Positions 25,814 to 36,967 of a stretch of DNA of 64,000 nucleotides are shown in pieces. The first letter of the stretch is position 1; every line of letters begins with the position of its first letter. This DNA is from Lasiosphaeria ovina (lineage: Eukaryota > Ascomycota > Sordariomycetes > Sordariales > Lasiosphaeriaceae). The position numbers and the translations under genes were made by a program. The stretch covers positions 4,092,001 to 4,156,000 of the forward strand of contig JAULSN010000003.1 of the NCBI GenBank assembly GCA_033439765.1. The letters run 5' to 3'. The notes below the pieces were generated by a model. It was not told the DNA's origin. It searched no databases and saw only the letters and a list, made by a program, of their open reading frames with translations.

Positions 25814-28230
25814 ATGACGTTAATTGTGAGTGACCCCCGTTGTGATCTGACCCCCGTTGTGATCTGGTGGCCCCCCTCCCCTCCCTCAGTGTTGCCAATG
25901 CTCGCCCGATGGCGACAATGAATGCTGGCCGGTCGCAGTCTGTCCATTCATAGATTGGAGGCTGGGGCTTGCATTGCTGTGTGTTTTTTGCCTCGTCCAG
26001 CGCCTGGCCAATGACGATCAATGGAAACCGGCTCCCTCGCTCACCGCCTACTTCTTTTCATTGTGTCTTCCACGTTTCTTTCTTTCTCCATGTCTTGTCT
26101 TGCCCTATGGGGGAGGGCCCTTGGGAAACCCCCACCCCCAACGACGTTGCAACTTGCAAGGACCAGAACCAGAACACCAGCACCAGGGCCGGCTTCTTGG
26201 GAGCATGCCCCCCGCCGTCAGTATCAATGATCAGCATTACTCATCGGGGGAGAGCCAACAAGGAAAGTCTCCGGGCTAGATTGGTGGTCGGTTCTAGCCC
26301 AGCCCCAGGCCGGTCCCACCCCCAGTCGCAGCCCGGCCGGGCCTAGTACCCCGGTGCCACTGCCGAGCGATTAGCCAAGTGCAGTGCAGCGCCCGAAGCC
26401 CAAAACACATTGCACAATTCCCACGTGCAGTTGTTTCATTCAAACGGCGTTTGGTGTCTGTCTCCTATGCCAAGGTGCCCAGGCACATGCCTGCCAATCT
26501 TCACCTCGTCACCTCGTTCACCTCCGGTTAGGTTCTGGGATTGATGCAATGCATTCATTGCCCCGGACCTCGGCTCCACTTCTGATTGCTTCCCTCCCCC
26601 CAGTTAAAAGACAGCTGGTTACACATCTTGAAGCTATTTAATTCGAGCCCGATCAATGTCACATGGAAATACCCCTCCCCCCCGTCGAGAAGCTCGTTGT
26701 TGAACGAGACGCGTCGGCTACCCCAGCATAACCATGCTAATTTCCACTCTTCAGCTGTGTCTCGCCCACTATTGTGATCTTCACGGGCCAACGCCTCTGA
26801 TGGTCACCGAAGGACTTCCCGTCCCTTGTCGCGCATGCTTTGAAGACGATCAGTTGTCTGAATACACGGCCCGAGAGGCCGGCGAAAGGCCGCACACGAG
26901 TGCTCCAACATCTACTGGGGAAACACGCCAAGCTTCCTCCAGCACCACTTCTGAAGCCTTCCGTCGCATGAATTTCACCGGGTCGTCTCGCAGCTCGTCC
27001 GTCCCTGCATCAGAACAAGAGGCGCAAATCTTCCGAGCCGCGCTTCTCCGAGCTGCACTGCCGGCTGCCGGCTCGGGGTCGGGCTCGGGCTCTGCCGTCG
27101 AAACGCCACCTCAGAGTCCCCGGCTACCCCAAGGGCCGGGCCAGCAGAAGCCTCGCCACGACTCTGGTTTCCGCAGGACCTACGATGAATATGTGACCCG
27201 CCGGGCAGGGCCGTGCGATAACTGCGCACTAACGTTACCGAGGCGCCAGGAGGGCGGCAGGGAAGCGGGTACCGACTCGCGCTCAGACCGCGGCCCCACG
27301 CTACGGACACGAGCGCCGTGCGCACGAGTCTATGGGGAGGCTGACAATGCCTCTCCGGCCACGTCGCAGGCCTCATTGTCGAGCCAGTCAGAAGACGAGT
27401 CGGCGGCAGCCCCGTTGCGGTCACATCGGCGCACTGACACGGCAATCTCAGTAGCATCGCTCTCGAGCACCAGCTCTGCTGCTGGCGCAAACACTCACAC
27501 TCACTATCTCGACTATACCTCAACTCACGAGCCTGTTGCGCCGACATCTTTCTCCATTGTACGGGCCTCCTGCCTGCGCACCCTTTCATTGGAGACGCTT
27601 CCTCGCGCATCTGCAACAGGGACTTCGACTGCCGGCAGTTCCATGTCCACACCAAGTGCGTCACCCATCACGCCCGCCTTTGTCACAACACACAGCACTG
27701 GCTCCGCCTCGTCCGGAGGCCCCATCTTCTTCGGAGACCCTGCCGCCGGCTACACCACTGCCTACATCTTTCGGATTCCCGACGTGCATGCCCGTGGTCA
27801 CAAGCGCGTCTACGCCTTCCTCGCACTCAGCACACATCGGGAGCGACTTGCTATGAAGGCCTTCGGCTTTGTGGCCGCTGCCTTTCGTGACATGGCAGCA
27901 TGGATTCAGGCACTGGCCGAAGCTGAGGCAGAACGCACCCTTGCCGAGTCGTCCGGCTCAGCGGCAAGTAGTCCTGTCATGCCAGGGCCAGGCTACGGTA
28001 GTTTCCAATCGGAGCACGCCCCCCCTACCTCGGCTGGAAGCGGCAGCAGCTTTTTGATGGGTGGCGTGGGTGGCCTATCAAGGCGGATGGGCAATAGTTT
28101 TGGGGGCTCTGGAGTTGCTCTGAAGCAACGAGGACTGGCCGAACTCGTGGGCTTGCCAGACTTTTTTATCGAACTACACGCACGGTTTGTCCGGCTGTTG
28201 CTCGAGCTGGGGGTTGTACTCGGCTCATGA
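25814..28230 (+). CDS. lst7: Folliculin/Lst7 family protein
   Basis: Member of the folliculin family. With its Lst4/FNIP partner it acts as a GTPase-activating complex on Rag/Gtr GTPases and so feeds amino-acid status to TORC1 at the vacuole. Preferred model: a 12-nt first coding exon 25814-25825 (MTLI), a 929 bp intron, then 26755-28230, 495 residues. The acceptor has a CTAAT branch point 16 nt upstream, and the join gives MTLI-LCLAHYCDLHGP, the family-like beginning. The alternative is an unspliced start at 26734 (MLIST...), in the same frame, 498 residues. The core signature is HGPTPLMVTEGLPVPC. The longin/uDENN part continues at GPIFFGDPAAGYTTAYIFRI. Between them lies a long Ser/Thr-rich low-complexity insert. 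A Cys pair (CDNC near residue 157) may bind metal. It ends soon after LHARFVRLLLELG, so the C-terminal DENN module of animal folliculin is absent, as in yeast Lst7. Confidence 0.8.
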
Positions 28231-29272
28231 ACCAACTCCGTGGATTATCTCGGCATACCACGCTTTCGATCGCCCCAACTTCATGTATAACCGAACAGCG
28301 GACCGGCGCACCTACTTTTGGCCCTACACTGCAGATCAACGCGCATCTCGTGGAGCACATTTTCCTGCCCATTTTGCAGTTGCGACGAGCTGGGTTTTCC
28401 CCTTCTAGACACGAGACGCACGTGTACGATAATGCGTAATGAGTAATGACGGGTAAAAAGTGATAAAGGGAGGATTTGTAGTCTTTGGACTGGAAAATAG
28501 AGAGGATGCAGAAGTAGCATTCGATGATAACAAGGAAGGACGAGGAGGATATACCCCAGTCATTGAGATGATATAATACAGTAACAGAAGGATGGGCTCA
28601 AGCCCGAGGCATTGCGAGGAATATATTTTTTGTGTCTGGTGGCTTAAATTTTACCTAGTCCCAAATGTGAAGAGAATGGGATTATGTGTGAAGACATAGA
28701 ACTGCCTCGTTTATTTGTTTTAAGCAAACGGGCAGGTCTACCACAGCGCATACATGTCAAAAACCATGCCTGTTTGTGAGTGCGTGAGTGACCTTGGGCC
28801 TATGCTAGAGCAATTGTCGCGATACAAGAAAACATATCTCTTGGTTGAAAGTATTGTGGAGTTGTGAAGGTCATCTCCACAAACTCAAAGACTTATAAGA
28901 GTGTTTTCAATGGTGATCTGCCCTGAGATTTCACCTTGGAGTGAGAACGTGAAATACGTCTCCGACATACAGTCTTGCAACAAATTTAGGAAAAATATCA
29001 TTCCGTATGTAAGAATGCATGACTGTGCATCTCCGAGAAGGATGATGACGCCCGGTTTCTAATACTACCTAGATACTGTACAATACGGTCGGACTTGTAG
29101 GTGAAGCCTTCGACTTCATTCGCTCCTCCCAGATTACCTCCACACACATCCCCTCTGCCATTTTTCCGTGATCTCTGAGGGTTGAGACAACGATGAATAC
29201 CAGGTTTGTCGGTAAAAGCAAAAAGAAGGATACAATCAAGCGCTGAGCGACCCGCCCGAAACTGCCCCTTGT
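28231..29272. other. Convergent intergenic region, lst7 and rpt3
   Basis: About 1 kb between two 3' ends. It is A/T-richer than its surroundings and holds no supported gene, repeat or hairpin that I can see. Confidence 0.4.
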
Positions 29273-30660
29273 TTACTTGTAAAAGTCAAACTTGTTCTCA
29301 TCGCTTGTTCCCTTGACTTGGCTGCTGTACGCATCCTCAAGATCCGCTTGGATGATATTGTACCTGTTTTTCCGCACAGCACGCAGTCCGGCCTCCTGCA
29401 TGATGGCAGCAATCACAGCTCCGCTGAGTGGGTCATTACGGACGATCAAGCTGTCCAGGTCAACCTCTGGTGCAAGGCTCATCTTGCTTGCAATGGTGGT
29501 AAAGATCAGGCGGCGCTCGCGGCGGTCGCGCAGGTTTGGGAACTCAATCTTTCGGTCCAGGCGGCCGGGTCGCAGAAGGGCCGGGTCGAGCGTGTCGGCG
29601 CGGTTCGTGGCCATAATGACCTTGACGTTGGCCGTCTGGTCAAAGCCATCCATCTGGTTGAGCAACTCCAGCAGAATACGCTGAACCTCGCGATCGGCAC
29701 CCGTCTGGGCGTCGAAGCGCTTGGTTGCAATGGCATCGATCTCATCGATGAAGATGATGGCGGGCGCGTTCTCACGGGCCATTCGGAACACGTCGCGTAC
29801 CATCCGGGGTCCTTCGCCAAGGTACTTTTGCACAAACTCGGAGCCCACGACACGGATGAAGTTGGCCGTGGTCGAGTTGGCCACAGCCTTCACCAGCATT
29901 GTTTTGCCTGTGCCCGGCGGCCCGTAGAGCAGCACTCCACGCGGCGGGTCGATACCAATTTGTTTATACAAGTCGAAGTGCGTCAACGGGAGCTCGACGG
30001 CCTCACGGATCTCTTGCTTTTGCATATCCAACCCTCCAACGTCGGCATACGTAACGTCGGGCTTCTCATCCACCCCAAGCATAGCAATCGATGAGTCGGC
30101 CTCAGGCGGGAGGATATCGACGAGGGCATTGGAGTGACGATGCAGCGCGACGGATGACGATGGCTTGAGGAGCTCGCGGTCAAGGGTCGATAGGATGCGT
30201 ATAACATAGTTAGAGCCGGTGCTAGATTGGACAATACCCGTACTAAAGCCAAAGTTAGAAAATGGTCTGCTGTGTGAAGCATGCAGCTTACTTTTGGTCA
30301 ATGGCTTCCATAAATTGTCCGATAACCAAAGGGACGCTCTGGATGCGCTTGATCTCTTCCTGAGCCCTTACAAGCTCCCGCTTCAAGCTCCTACAAAAAA
30401 AAACAAGATCGATCAGCGCACGCCTTCTTTGGTCGGGGTCAAGACGCAATAAACAATACATACCTCTGCTCGTCCTTGATGTACTCCTCTTGTAGTTGAA
30501 TGTACTCTAGCTGCCGCTGCAGCCGTTTGAGAGTCGCATAGTCATCACCGCCCTCTATTGGTACACCCTCAAAATGCTCGATGCTGGGGATGGTGGATGG
30601 GCCCGACTTCTTGTGCGGTTGGGCCTGGTTGGCCGGGTTCTCGACAAGAACGTCGCCCAT
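29273..30660 (-). CDS. rpt3: 26S proteasome regulatory ATPase Rpt3
   Basis: Model on the minus strand: exons 30660-30464, 30390-30292 and 30242-29273, 421 residues (yeast Rpt3 has 428). Both introns (73 and 49 bp) have GT-AG ends, and the second join restores the conserved stretch around [14 protein letters not shown]. Order: N-terminal coiled coil (about residues 40-75), OB-like domain, then the AAA+ ATPase with Walker A GPPGTGKT, Walker [15 protein letters not shown], the second region of homology [15 protein letters not shown], and the C-terminal helical lid. The C-terminus DFYK keeps the hydrophobic-Tyr-X pattern by which Rpt tails dock into the 20S core pockets. The protein unfolds ubiquitinated substrates in the base of the 19S particle. 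A 258-codon open frame lies antisense within exon 3 and is a shadow of the strong codon bias. Confidence 0.97.
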
Positions 30661-32664
30661 TCTGAAGGCCTTTTACGTTGCGGCAGCTGACGTGTGGAAG
30701 GAAAGAGAGGGAAAGGGAGTATGCAGCTGAGGCGATACGGAGGCGTTTTGCTAGATTGGGCGGTATCGCGATAACTTGCCGAGTTTAGTAGTTGATGTGG
30801 AAGTTGTACGGAGTACGAAGTATGGATTTGGTGATGTTCGGTTTGACGGCGCGTGCAGCAGTTGAGTTCAGGTGCCGTATTTTGGCGCTAAGTTCTGAAC
30901 TGGCTCGTCAGCTACTTGGAAGCCTGAGGTGGGTGGCTTCGTTGGAAGCTCACGTTGATTGGCTGCCGCGGCCAGCCTGACCCAGGGAGCACCGGAGACG
31001 GTATGGAGTGGTAATGTATGGGAACGAACGGAAATTACCGAAGTGCTACCGCAAAACCAACGGTAAAGCTAACAGGTACGGGTACGGATGACGGAATCCA
31101 TTGTATCGTCGATCCTTTAGGTACCTCTCCTCCACCTGTCTGCTGCCTTTGGCTTTGCATTCTCTGACCCCACATACCAATAATATTGAACTATGGGACC
31201 ATCATCTCTATAATTTGCCAACTCAAACTTGGGCATCAACGACTAGCATGAGAGTACCTCGAGCTTTCTGACGCCGCGCTTTGGCATTTTGTCTCCTTCT
31301 GAACAGTCGCCTATTGTGGCTATCTCTCCTCGGGCACATAAGGTATCCGTATTTTGTGAATGGTACTTTAGATAATAATAGCACAATAAAATACTACAGA
31401 GTACGGAACACCTCCAATGAATTGTACGGGGACTAGGCTGACAGCTTACCCGTAGACACGATGGGCGCGGAGGTACATACCTACCTTAAAAATGGCAGAT
31501 CCCCCACAACAACCTGGAATGGATCATCGCTTACCAACTGTGGACGCTGGAGGGAAAGCTATCTATATGTAAGGTGTGTACTCCGTATAGTACTAGTACC
31601 TTAGGACTGTTTTCGCAATACCGGTCCGTGGGTAGGAGTGGCTACAGGCATCAGATCTTGTATCGGTTAAGTTTTGTCGGTAAGTTTACGTACCAAGGTA
31701 CCTTACCTTACATACCTCCATGACTTCGGCCAGGCTACCTAGCTGACGGGATCCGGCGGACTCGGCGCGCAACGGCGCTTCCACGTAGCTCGCTCAATGC
31801 AATGGCATCAACATGGTGTGTGTTTGCGTTGGAAGGGCGGAGCGCCGGTAGTGAATTGCGTGGGTGTCGTTGGCGTTAACGGCTCCAATCTCCATCTTGC
31901 CTCCCAGTGCCCCCCACTCCCGAATCGGATGATGTCGATTGCTGTCATTGCGGCCACACAGTGCGGCGGGTGTCCCAAGGTTCGAGACAAGACAAGACAA
32001 GACAAAACAAGACAGGCCAGGCCAGCCCGGTGCCAACAGCCACATGCGTTGAAGAGGGCTACACCCGACCTTGGTGTTACTTCCATGGGGCTGCTTCAGT
32101 TGGCCCGACTGTGCCCTTTCCGATTGACCTGACTTTGCCTATTCCGTCGTTAACACAGTGCAAGGTTTCTTGCCCTGCCAGTTGCACGCCCAGGCAAGGC
32201 AGGCGCGGGCTGGTTTGGGTCAGGTCAGTGTGCATGCAGGTTGAACTTACTGTGTACTACAGTCCCATGCCCCAGCTTCACGCAGCCAACCTGAGGTGTC
32301 GGTCGGTCTGCCGTTGGGGCCCGGCAGCAGCCTCCTTCACAACCCGCCGGTACTGTGCTCACTCATTCCCATCGACCTTCTTCCTTCACAGACGCCCATC
32401 AGCCTTCCACACGGTCACCCGCTGACTTCTGCACTTGGCAAACTGCCGCCGCTATATCGTCAGACCTGGTTTGTCGGTCCATGTTCAGACTTTCGTTGCT
32501 TGCCTGGATTCATGGTTCCTCGGCTCTTGCAGCTCCGCACGTCCCGTCGGTAGCAGCATCTTCTCCCGTCTTGCCGCCTCCTGCTTGACGCCTCTTGTAG
32601 TGTACAACATAAAGGCTTCGGTGCCTCTCGACCTCTCACGCCTCTTTTTGGGTCGCCAGACACC
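30661..32664. other. Intergenic: rpt3 promoter and upstream region of the 32.7 kb gene
   Basis: A 2 kb divergent gap without a supported gene. TACGGAGTA/TACTCCGTA motifs are at 30807 and 31579. A (GACAA)n microsatellite is at about 31985-32012. TACCTTACC motifs lie near 31698. Pyrimidine-rich sequence before 32,665 suggests a long leader. Confidence 0.4.
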
Positions 32665-33241
32665 ATGTCTTCCTCTATCGTCATTCCTGCTCCGTCGCCG
32701 TCAGCCATGGACTACAATCATATTCGACAGTCTGGCAAGGCTGCTGCAAGCTCGTCGTCGTCGTCGTCGTCATACTCGAGCTCTCCCACGACACCTGGGA
32801 TTTCTCCCAAGAGTCCTCATTCTGCTGGGAAGCAAAAGGCGCCGCATTCTCGGCGGCCCAGCCTCTTGAGTAAGTCAATGCTGGTCTAGTTTGAGGACGC
32901 CTACACGCGTATCTAGTCCTGAGCCAACTTATTAACCCCTCGATAGGCTCAGCGCTCTCCAAGCAAGAGTGCACAACTATCAACATCGCCGACGATCCCG
33001 AGGGCCCTGCGCGACTGGTAAGTCCACCACTATTCCCTCCCTCGTTGTGTTACGCGCTCTTTGACTCACAAGTGCTTTCTAGATTTCATACCTCTCCTCT
33101 AGCCAGGGTTTTGCATGGAACCCCGAAATCTTCCTCCCCTCATATATCGACTACGAGTATGTGCCACTCGAGAACCGGCGAGAGCCGGTCCACGATATTG
33201 TCCTCAGTGACGACGAGATAAAGAGGATTCTACCACAATAG
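32665..33241 (+). CDS. Unrecognised small protein with conserved-looking C-terminal half
   Basis: Model: exons 32665-32869, 32947-33017 and 33083-33241, 144 residues. All three exons join in frame at good splice sites (GTAAGT donors; TAG acceptors), which supports a real gene. Residues 1-70 are Ser/Pro-rich and disordered, with an eight-Ser run coded by TCG repeats, and include basic patches (KQKAPHSRRPS). The C-terminal half is ordered and acidic: ECTTINIADDPEGPARLISY, then SSSQGFAWNPEIFLPSYIDY, then a PLENRREPVHDI region and an acidic tail. There is no signal peptide, transmembrane helix or Cys pattern. I do not recognise the family and assign no function. The contrast between disordered and compact halves suggests a short adaptor or regulator, which is only inference. 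Confidence 0.75.
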
Positions 33242-34541
33242 ACGCCAGGTGGTACGCATCTGGCATGCGACTACAACCGACAAAGGCGCGCACACAAATA
33301 CAAGCATCAACCTAGAGTTGTCGTCCCTTTCCCATACTATACGAAGTCCCATGCGTTGTCCGGGGACTACATGGCGTTGGGAGCATTATCATATTTACAT
33401 GGGAATTGGCCTCTCCCCGCCGGCTCTGGAACGAGCTTCGGGTGTTATAGTAGCCTGGTGGTTTTGTCTTTCTTCTTAGTTCGGTTCTGTTCGTCTTTCG
33501 TCTTTCATTATTCCTAGTAGGGGCTAATCATAGGACGCGTGTAATGGGGATGCGACTGGAAGCTGGGAGTTTCTGCATTTTGGTGGCTAGCCGTGGCTTT
33601 CTGATCCCTATTTGTTACACTTGTGCTTGGATCTAGGCGCTGTTTGTCTGTGTTGCTTTTATTAAAGAGGCGAGAGGTCCCTTTTACAATCAGCCTCAAG
33701 GGTGTGGTACTTGCCAGCTAGGTCTTCTCCCGTTGCAAGCGTGGACATGGGCGGAGACATCCTTTTGGCTCGTTTGTAACATACAAGCCTGACTTGGAAG
33801 GGAGGAAATGGAGGAGAAGATTGCATAGCCCAGATATCATGGGAGTTGGCTCAAGGCGTACGGAGTATTTTGCTCACATTGCTCTCGGTTGAGTTCTCAG
33901 TGCCTTTCTTTTTCAACTTGCCCTGTCCATAATATCACAGTCTTGAGTATCTAGTAGTTGCACTAGGCAGAACTTATCACGAATGAGTCAGCCGTTGGTT
34001 TGCTAGGCAGGGCAAGCTCCAGTTTGGTCTACACAGTACAGCATATGATGACCCCGCCCCCACCAAACGGGCCGCCTGTCTTGAACCCACGGGCCCCACT
34101 ACGTAGTACATACATAGCACTTCCGCCTTTCCAGGTTAGCGTTCCTGCCTTGAACGGGGTGCACGGGCCCCGATAAGCTAGATAAGCGAGGAAAGGCGGC
34201 AGTGCGGGGGGTTCCAGATTGTTTGTTTTGCTTTGCTGATTCGGGGACGAGAATGCATCGAGTTGGGAAAATTGTACAAGTTGACACTTCAATCTTTCAT
34301 CGGCGCGAGCAGATGATCAGCGTGACCGACCAGTAACTGGCACTGCAGCTTTCAAGGACAGAATCGGGAGGCAGAGGGTTAACTGACCACAATGACCACC
34401 ACTAGCCATCAACCAAATTGACAAATCCACGCTTGACTACTCTCGCACGACGGGCAATTATCAAGAGAACGCAGTTACGAAACCGCCCCTGCCACGACAA
34501 GAGAAATCGGAATAAAATAACAAGAGAGACTACAAGCCGCC
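33242..34541. other. Intergenic region before mis14
   Basis: No supported gene in 1.3 kb between two plus-strand genes. A TACGGAGTA motif lies at 33859. Poly-purine and poly-pyrimidine patches are ordinary. Confidence 0.4.
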
Positions 34542-34747
34542 ATGGAATCGACATCGACCGTACACCGGCGCATCGAGCTCCAGGCGCCTGAGGACTTCGC
34601 CTATCTCATCAACAATGTACGACGCGCCGCCGCCGACAGTATCAACGCGGCCTTCCCGCCAGTCGAGGGCGCCGACGGCCAAGAGGATGAGCTCCGCGTA
34701 CGGATTGAGGAAATGGTCAACAATGTAATACATACATCCCCCCCTCC

Positions 34748-34781
<34 letters not shown>

Positions 34782-35430
34782 GCCTTGCCTTTGTTGTCCT
34801 TGGTTTCTGCGAGATCCGGAAATAGGGGTGTTTTTTGTTCGTTTATTCATTTCCCTCTCCCCTTGGGCCCTAGTTGAGGTCGCTGCTAATCCTGTGATTC
34901 AGTACATTATTCAAACATTCACGCTCGCCGCGCCAAACTTGACCATTAACGGTATGCCCGTGGACCCAGAGCTCTTCTTCTCGTCTTCGTCGTCACTGGA
35001 ATCGCCAGCAGCTGGGGGGATATTCTTCACACCGGCGCCGGAAGAGCAGTACGAGGCGTTCGACAGCCGCAAGCGGGCGCGGGTCGAGGACCTGGCGCGC
35101 GAGGAGGAGGACTTGCTGCGGTCGATCGCGGCGCTGAAGCGGCGTGTGCCGCAAGCGACGGCGAGCGCGTGGGCGGTGGCCACCAAAACTGGATTAGCAA
35201 CGGACGACGCGGCCGTCGAGGCTGTGCGGACCCGTGTCGAGACGGACGGCGCGTTGTCTGGCAAGAAGACGCTCGAGGGTCTCGGGCCACTGGACCGGCA
35301 GGACGTTGTAGAGCAGCATTTCGAAACGGCAGTGGAATCTCTGGGTAGGCTAAAGCGTGACATGCCTGCTACTGTGGCGAAGATGGAGAGGGCGCGGGTC
35401 GCCGCCGGCTATGTTGCTACGGAAAGGTAG
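34542..35430 (+). CDS. mis14: Kinetochore protein Mis14 (Nsl1) of the MIND complex
   Basis: Model: exons 34542-34724 and 34903-35430, 236 residues. The 178 bp intron starts GTAATA, ends ATTCAG, and contains a run of 29 T (34751-34779). The join gives ...RIEEMVNN-YIIQTFTLAAPN, matching the family. The signature is HRRIELQAPEDFAYLINNVR near the N-terminus, followed by RRAAADSINAAFPPVEG and, after the intron, APNLTINGMPVDPELFF. The C-terminal half is helical (ARVEDLAREEEDLLRSI) and likely coiled coil. Mis14/Nsl1 joins Mtw1, Nnf1 and Dsn1 in the MIND complex, which links centromeric chromatin to the Ndc80 microtubule coupler. Location: kinetochore. The gene is convergent with sec14, with 319 bp between stops. 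Confidence 0.88.
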
Positions 35431-35749
35431 CGTGGTCACAACTAAAGCGGGCAGCTCAACGGCGTTTGGGGTGTCAATATTTTGTTGCATATTGTCAGAA
35501 ACGGCACGGCGTTCGGAATATGTAACTAGGAAAGCGTCCGAGGACGCCGACGTTTGTCTATTTTATACTCATGCGGGACTACAGCTATTAAGAAAAAGGG
35601 AACCTGAAAAAAGAGTCTTTGCCCTTCCTAGACAAGAATCGTCAAAGACACCGCCATGGCTACTTTCTGTGTGTTTTGTCCTAACCGTGCTACCTGTTTC
35701 TCCTTCGCTCTATCACCGGATTCTGGATCACAGTACTGCCAGGGTGCTC
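35431..35749. other. Convergent gap, mis14 and sec14
   Basis: 319 bp between two stop codons, presumably both 3' untranslated regions. I see nothing else in it. Confidence 0.4.
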
Positions 35750-36967
35750 TTATGCCGCGGCAGGAGCCGGGGCCTTGACTTCGGCAGCATCGGTGACAGC
35801 CGTTTCAGCAGCTGGCACGTCCGCACCGCCGTCCTTGATCTCGCCAGAGGTGTTGTTGATAGTCGTCTCCTCTGTCTCCCATTTGGGAGGCTTAGCCCAT
35901 TCCTTCTCGCGCCATGGGCCCATGTCGCTGAGCGGACATCCGCCCGCGCACTCACAAGAGCCTCCAAATTGCTTCGGGAGGTTCTCAGCGGGAACCTGCT
36001 CAAGTAGCTCTTTCTGGTAGCCGCTGCCAAGCACGTGAATCTTTTGCACCGTGACGGGGTCAAGCCAGCCCTTGATGATACCCCATACAGTGCCGAAACC
36101 CCATGGCGCGTTGATCAGGTACAGTCGCCCGAGGCGCTCGGGATAGTAGTTCTGGCTCAGGCCGCTGGCCTGCTTCACATAACTGTAAACCTGCGGAGCC
36201 TTGCTGAGGCCCACGCCCTTGAGATCCATGATGGTGCAGCACGTCTCGAGCAGTACACCGCTCTTGCGGCTACACGCCGGAAGCCGCGGGTCCGCTAGCC
36301 GCTCGTATTCCACAGCAAGGTTGGTGAGCATGCGCTCTGCCGTAGTGATCTTGTACATGGCGGTCAAGTCAATGCCACCGAGCTGCTCGATGTAGACGGG
36401 GCGGCCATCCTAGAGGTTTCGGTACACACATTAGCACCGCTCGCAAACCGCGCATTCTCGCGTGCGGAATCAGCGGCCGGCTGATGGCATACCTTGTCGG
36501 TTTTATGGTAGTACTGGGGGTAGTATTTGAACATCTCCTCCTTCTCGGGGTAAGTCCACGACGGAACCGTCTCGTCAAGCTTGATATCTTGCCGCCACTT
36601 CTCGCACTCGACGAACCTGAGGCCGTTAGCAAGCGTCTTGCGACGACTTTGGGTGTTGGTTTCTCACATCTTCTTGGCAAGTGCCACGTCAAATTTACGG
36701 GCACGGAGAAAGCGCAACTGCAACCGACTGTCAGCGTCATTGCCCGTCCCGAGACCGCAAGCACTGAAGAGGCCGCCTCACCAGTGTGAGCGTGTCGAGA
36801 CGCTTGGTGAAACCCTCGGCCTCAAGCATCAGGCGCAGCTGGTGCACCAGCGCCTGTTGCTGCTTCGTCAAGTAGCCAGCGTGCCCATTCTGGGGGACTG
36901 GGGCCGTTGTCGGAAAGTCGTAATCATCGTACTTGGCATCGAGCTCCAGGGTTGTCGGTTCAGCCAT
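35750..36967 (-). CDS. sec14: Sec14-type phosphatidylinositol/phosphatidylcholine transfer protein
   Basis: Model on the minus strand: exons 36967-36782, 36717-36668, 36616-36493 and 36409-35750, 339 residues. Introns are 64, 51 and 83 bp with GT-AG ends. The order is a CRAL-TRIO N-terminal helical domain ([20 protein letters not shown], then [16 protein letters not shown]) and then the lipid-binding CRAL-TRIO domain ([19 protein letters not shown] through [14 protein letters not shown]). The Pro-Glu-Arg ([12 protein letters not shown]) motif and the gating region are intact. The C-terminal tail is Ala-, Thr- and Pro-rich. In yeast, Sec14 exchanges PI and PC and sustains PI4P and diacylglycerol balance needed for vesicle exit from the Golgi, so a cytosolic/Golgi role is inferred. 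Of several Sec14-like paralogues usual in fungi, this one looks like the canonical Sec14 by length and sequence. Confidence 0.92.

Noticed and set aside
26975..27664. 229-codon open frame opposite lst7
   Set aside because: Antisense shadow of the low-complexity Ser/Thr insert.
29318..30094. 258-codon open frame opposite rpt3
   Set aside because: Lies entirely within the proteasome ATPase exon; no motif of its own.
35357..36007. 216-codon open frame spanning the mis14 end and the sec14 end
   Set aside because: Overlaps the real 3' ends of two genes on both strands and lacks any family feature.
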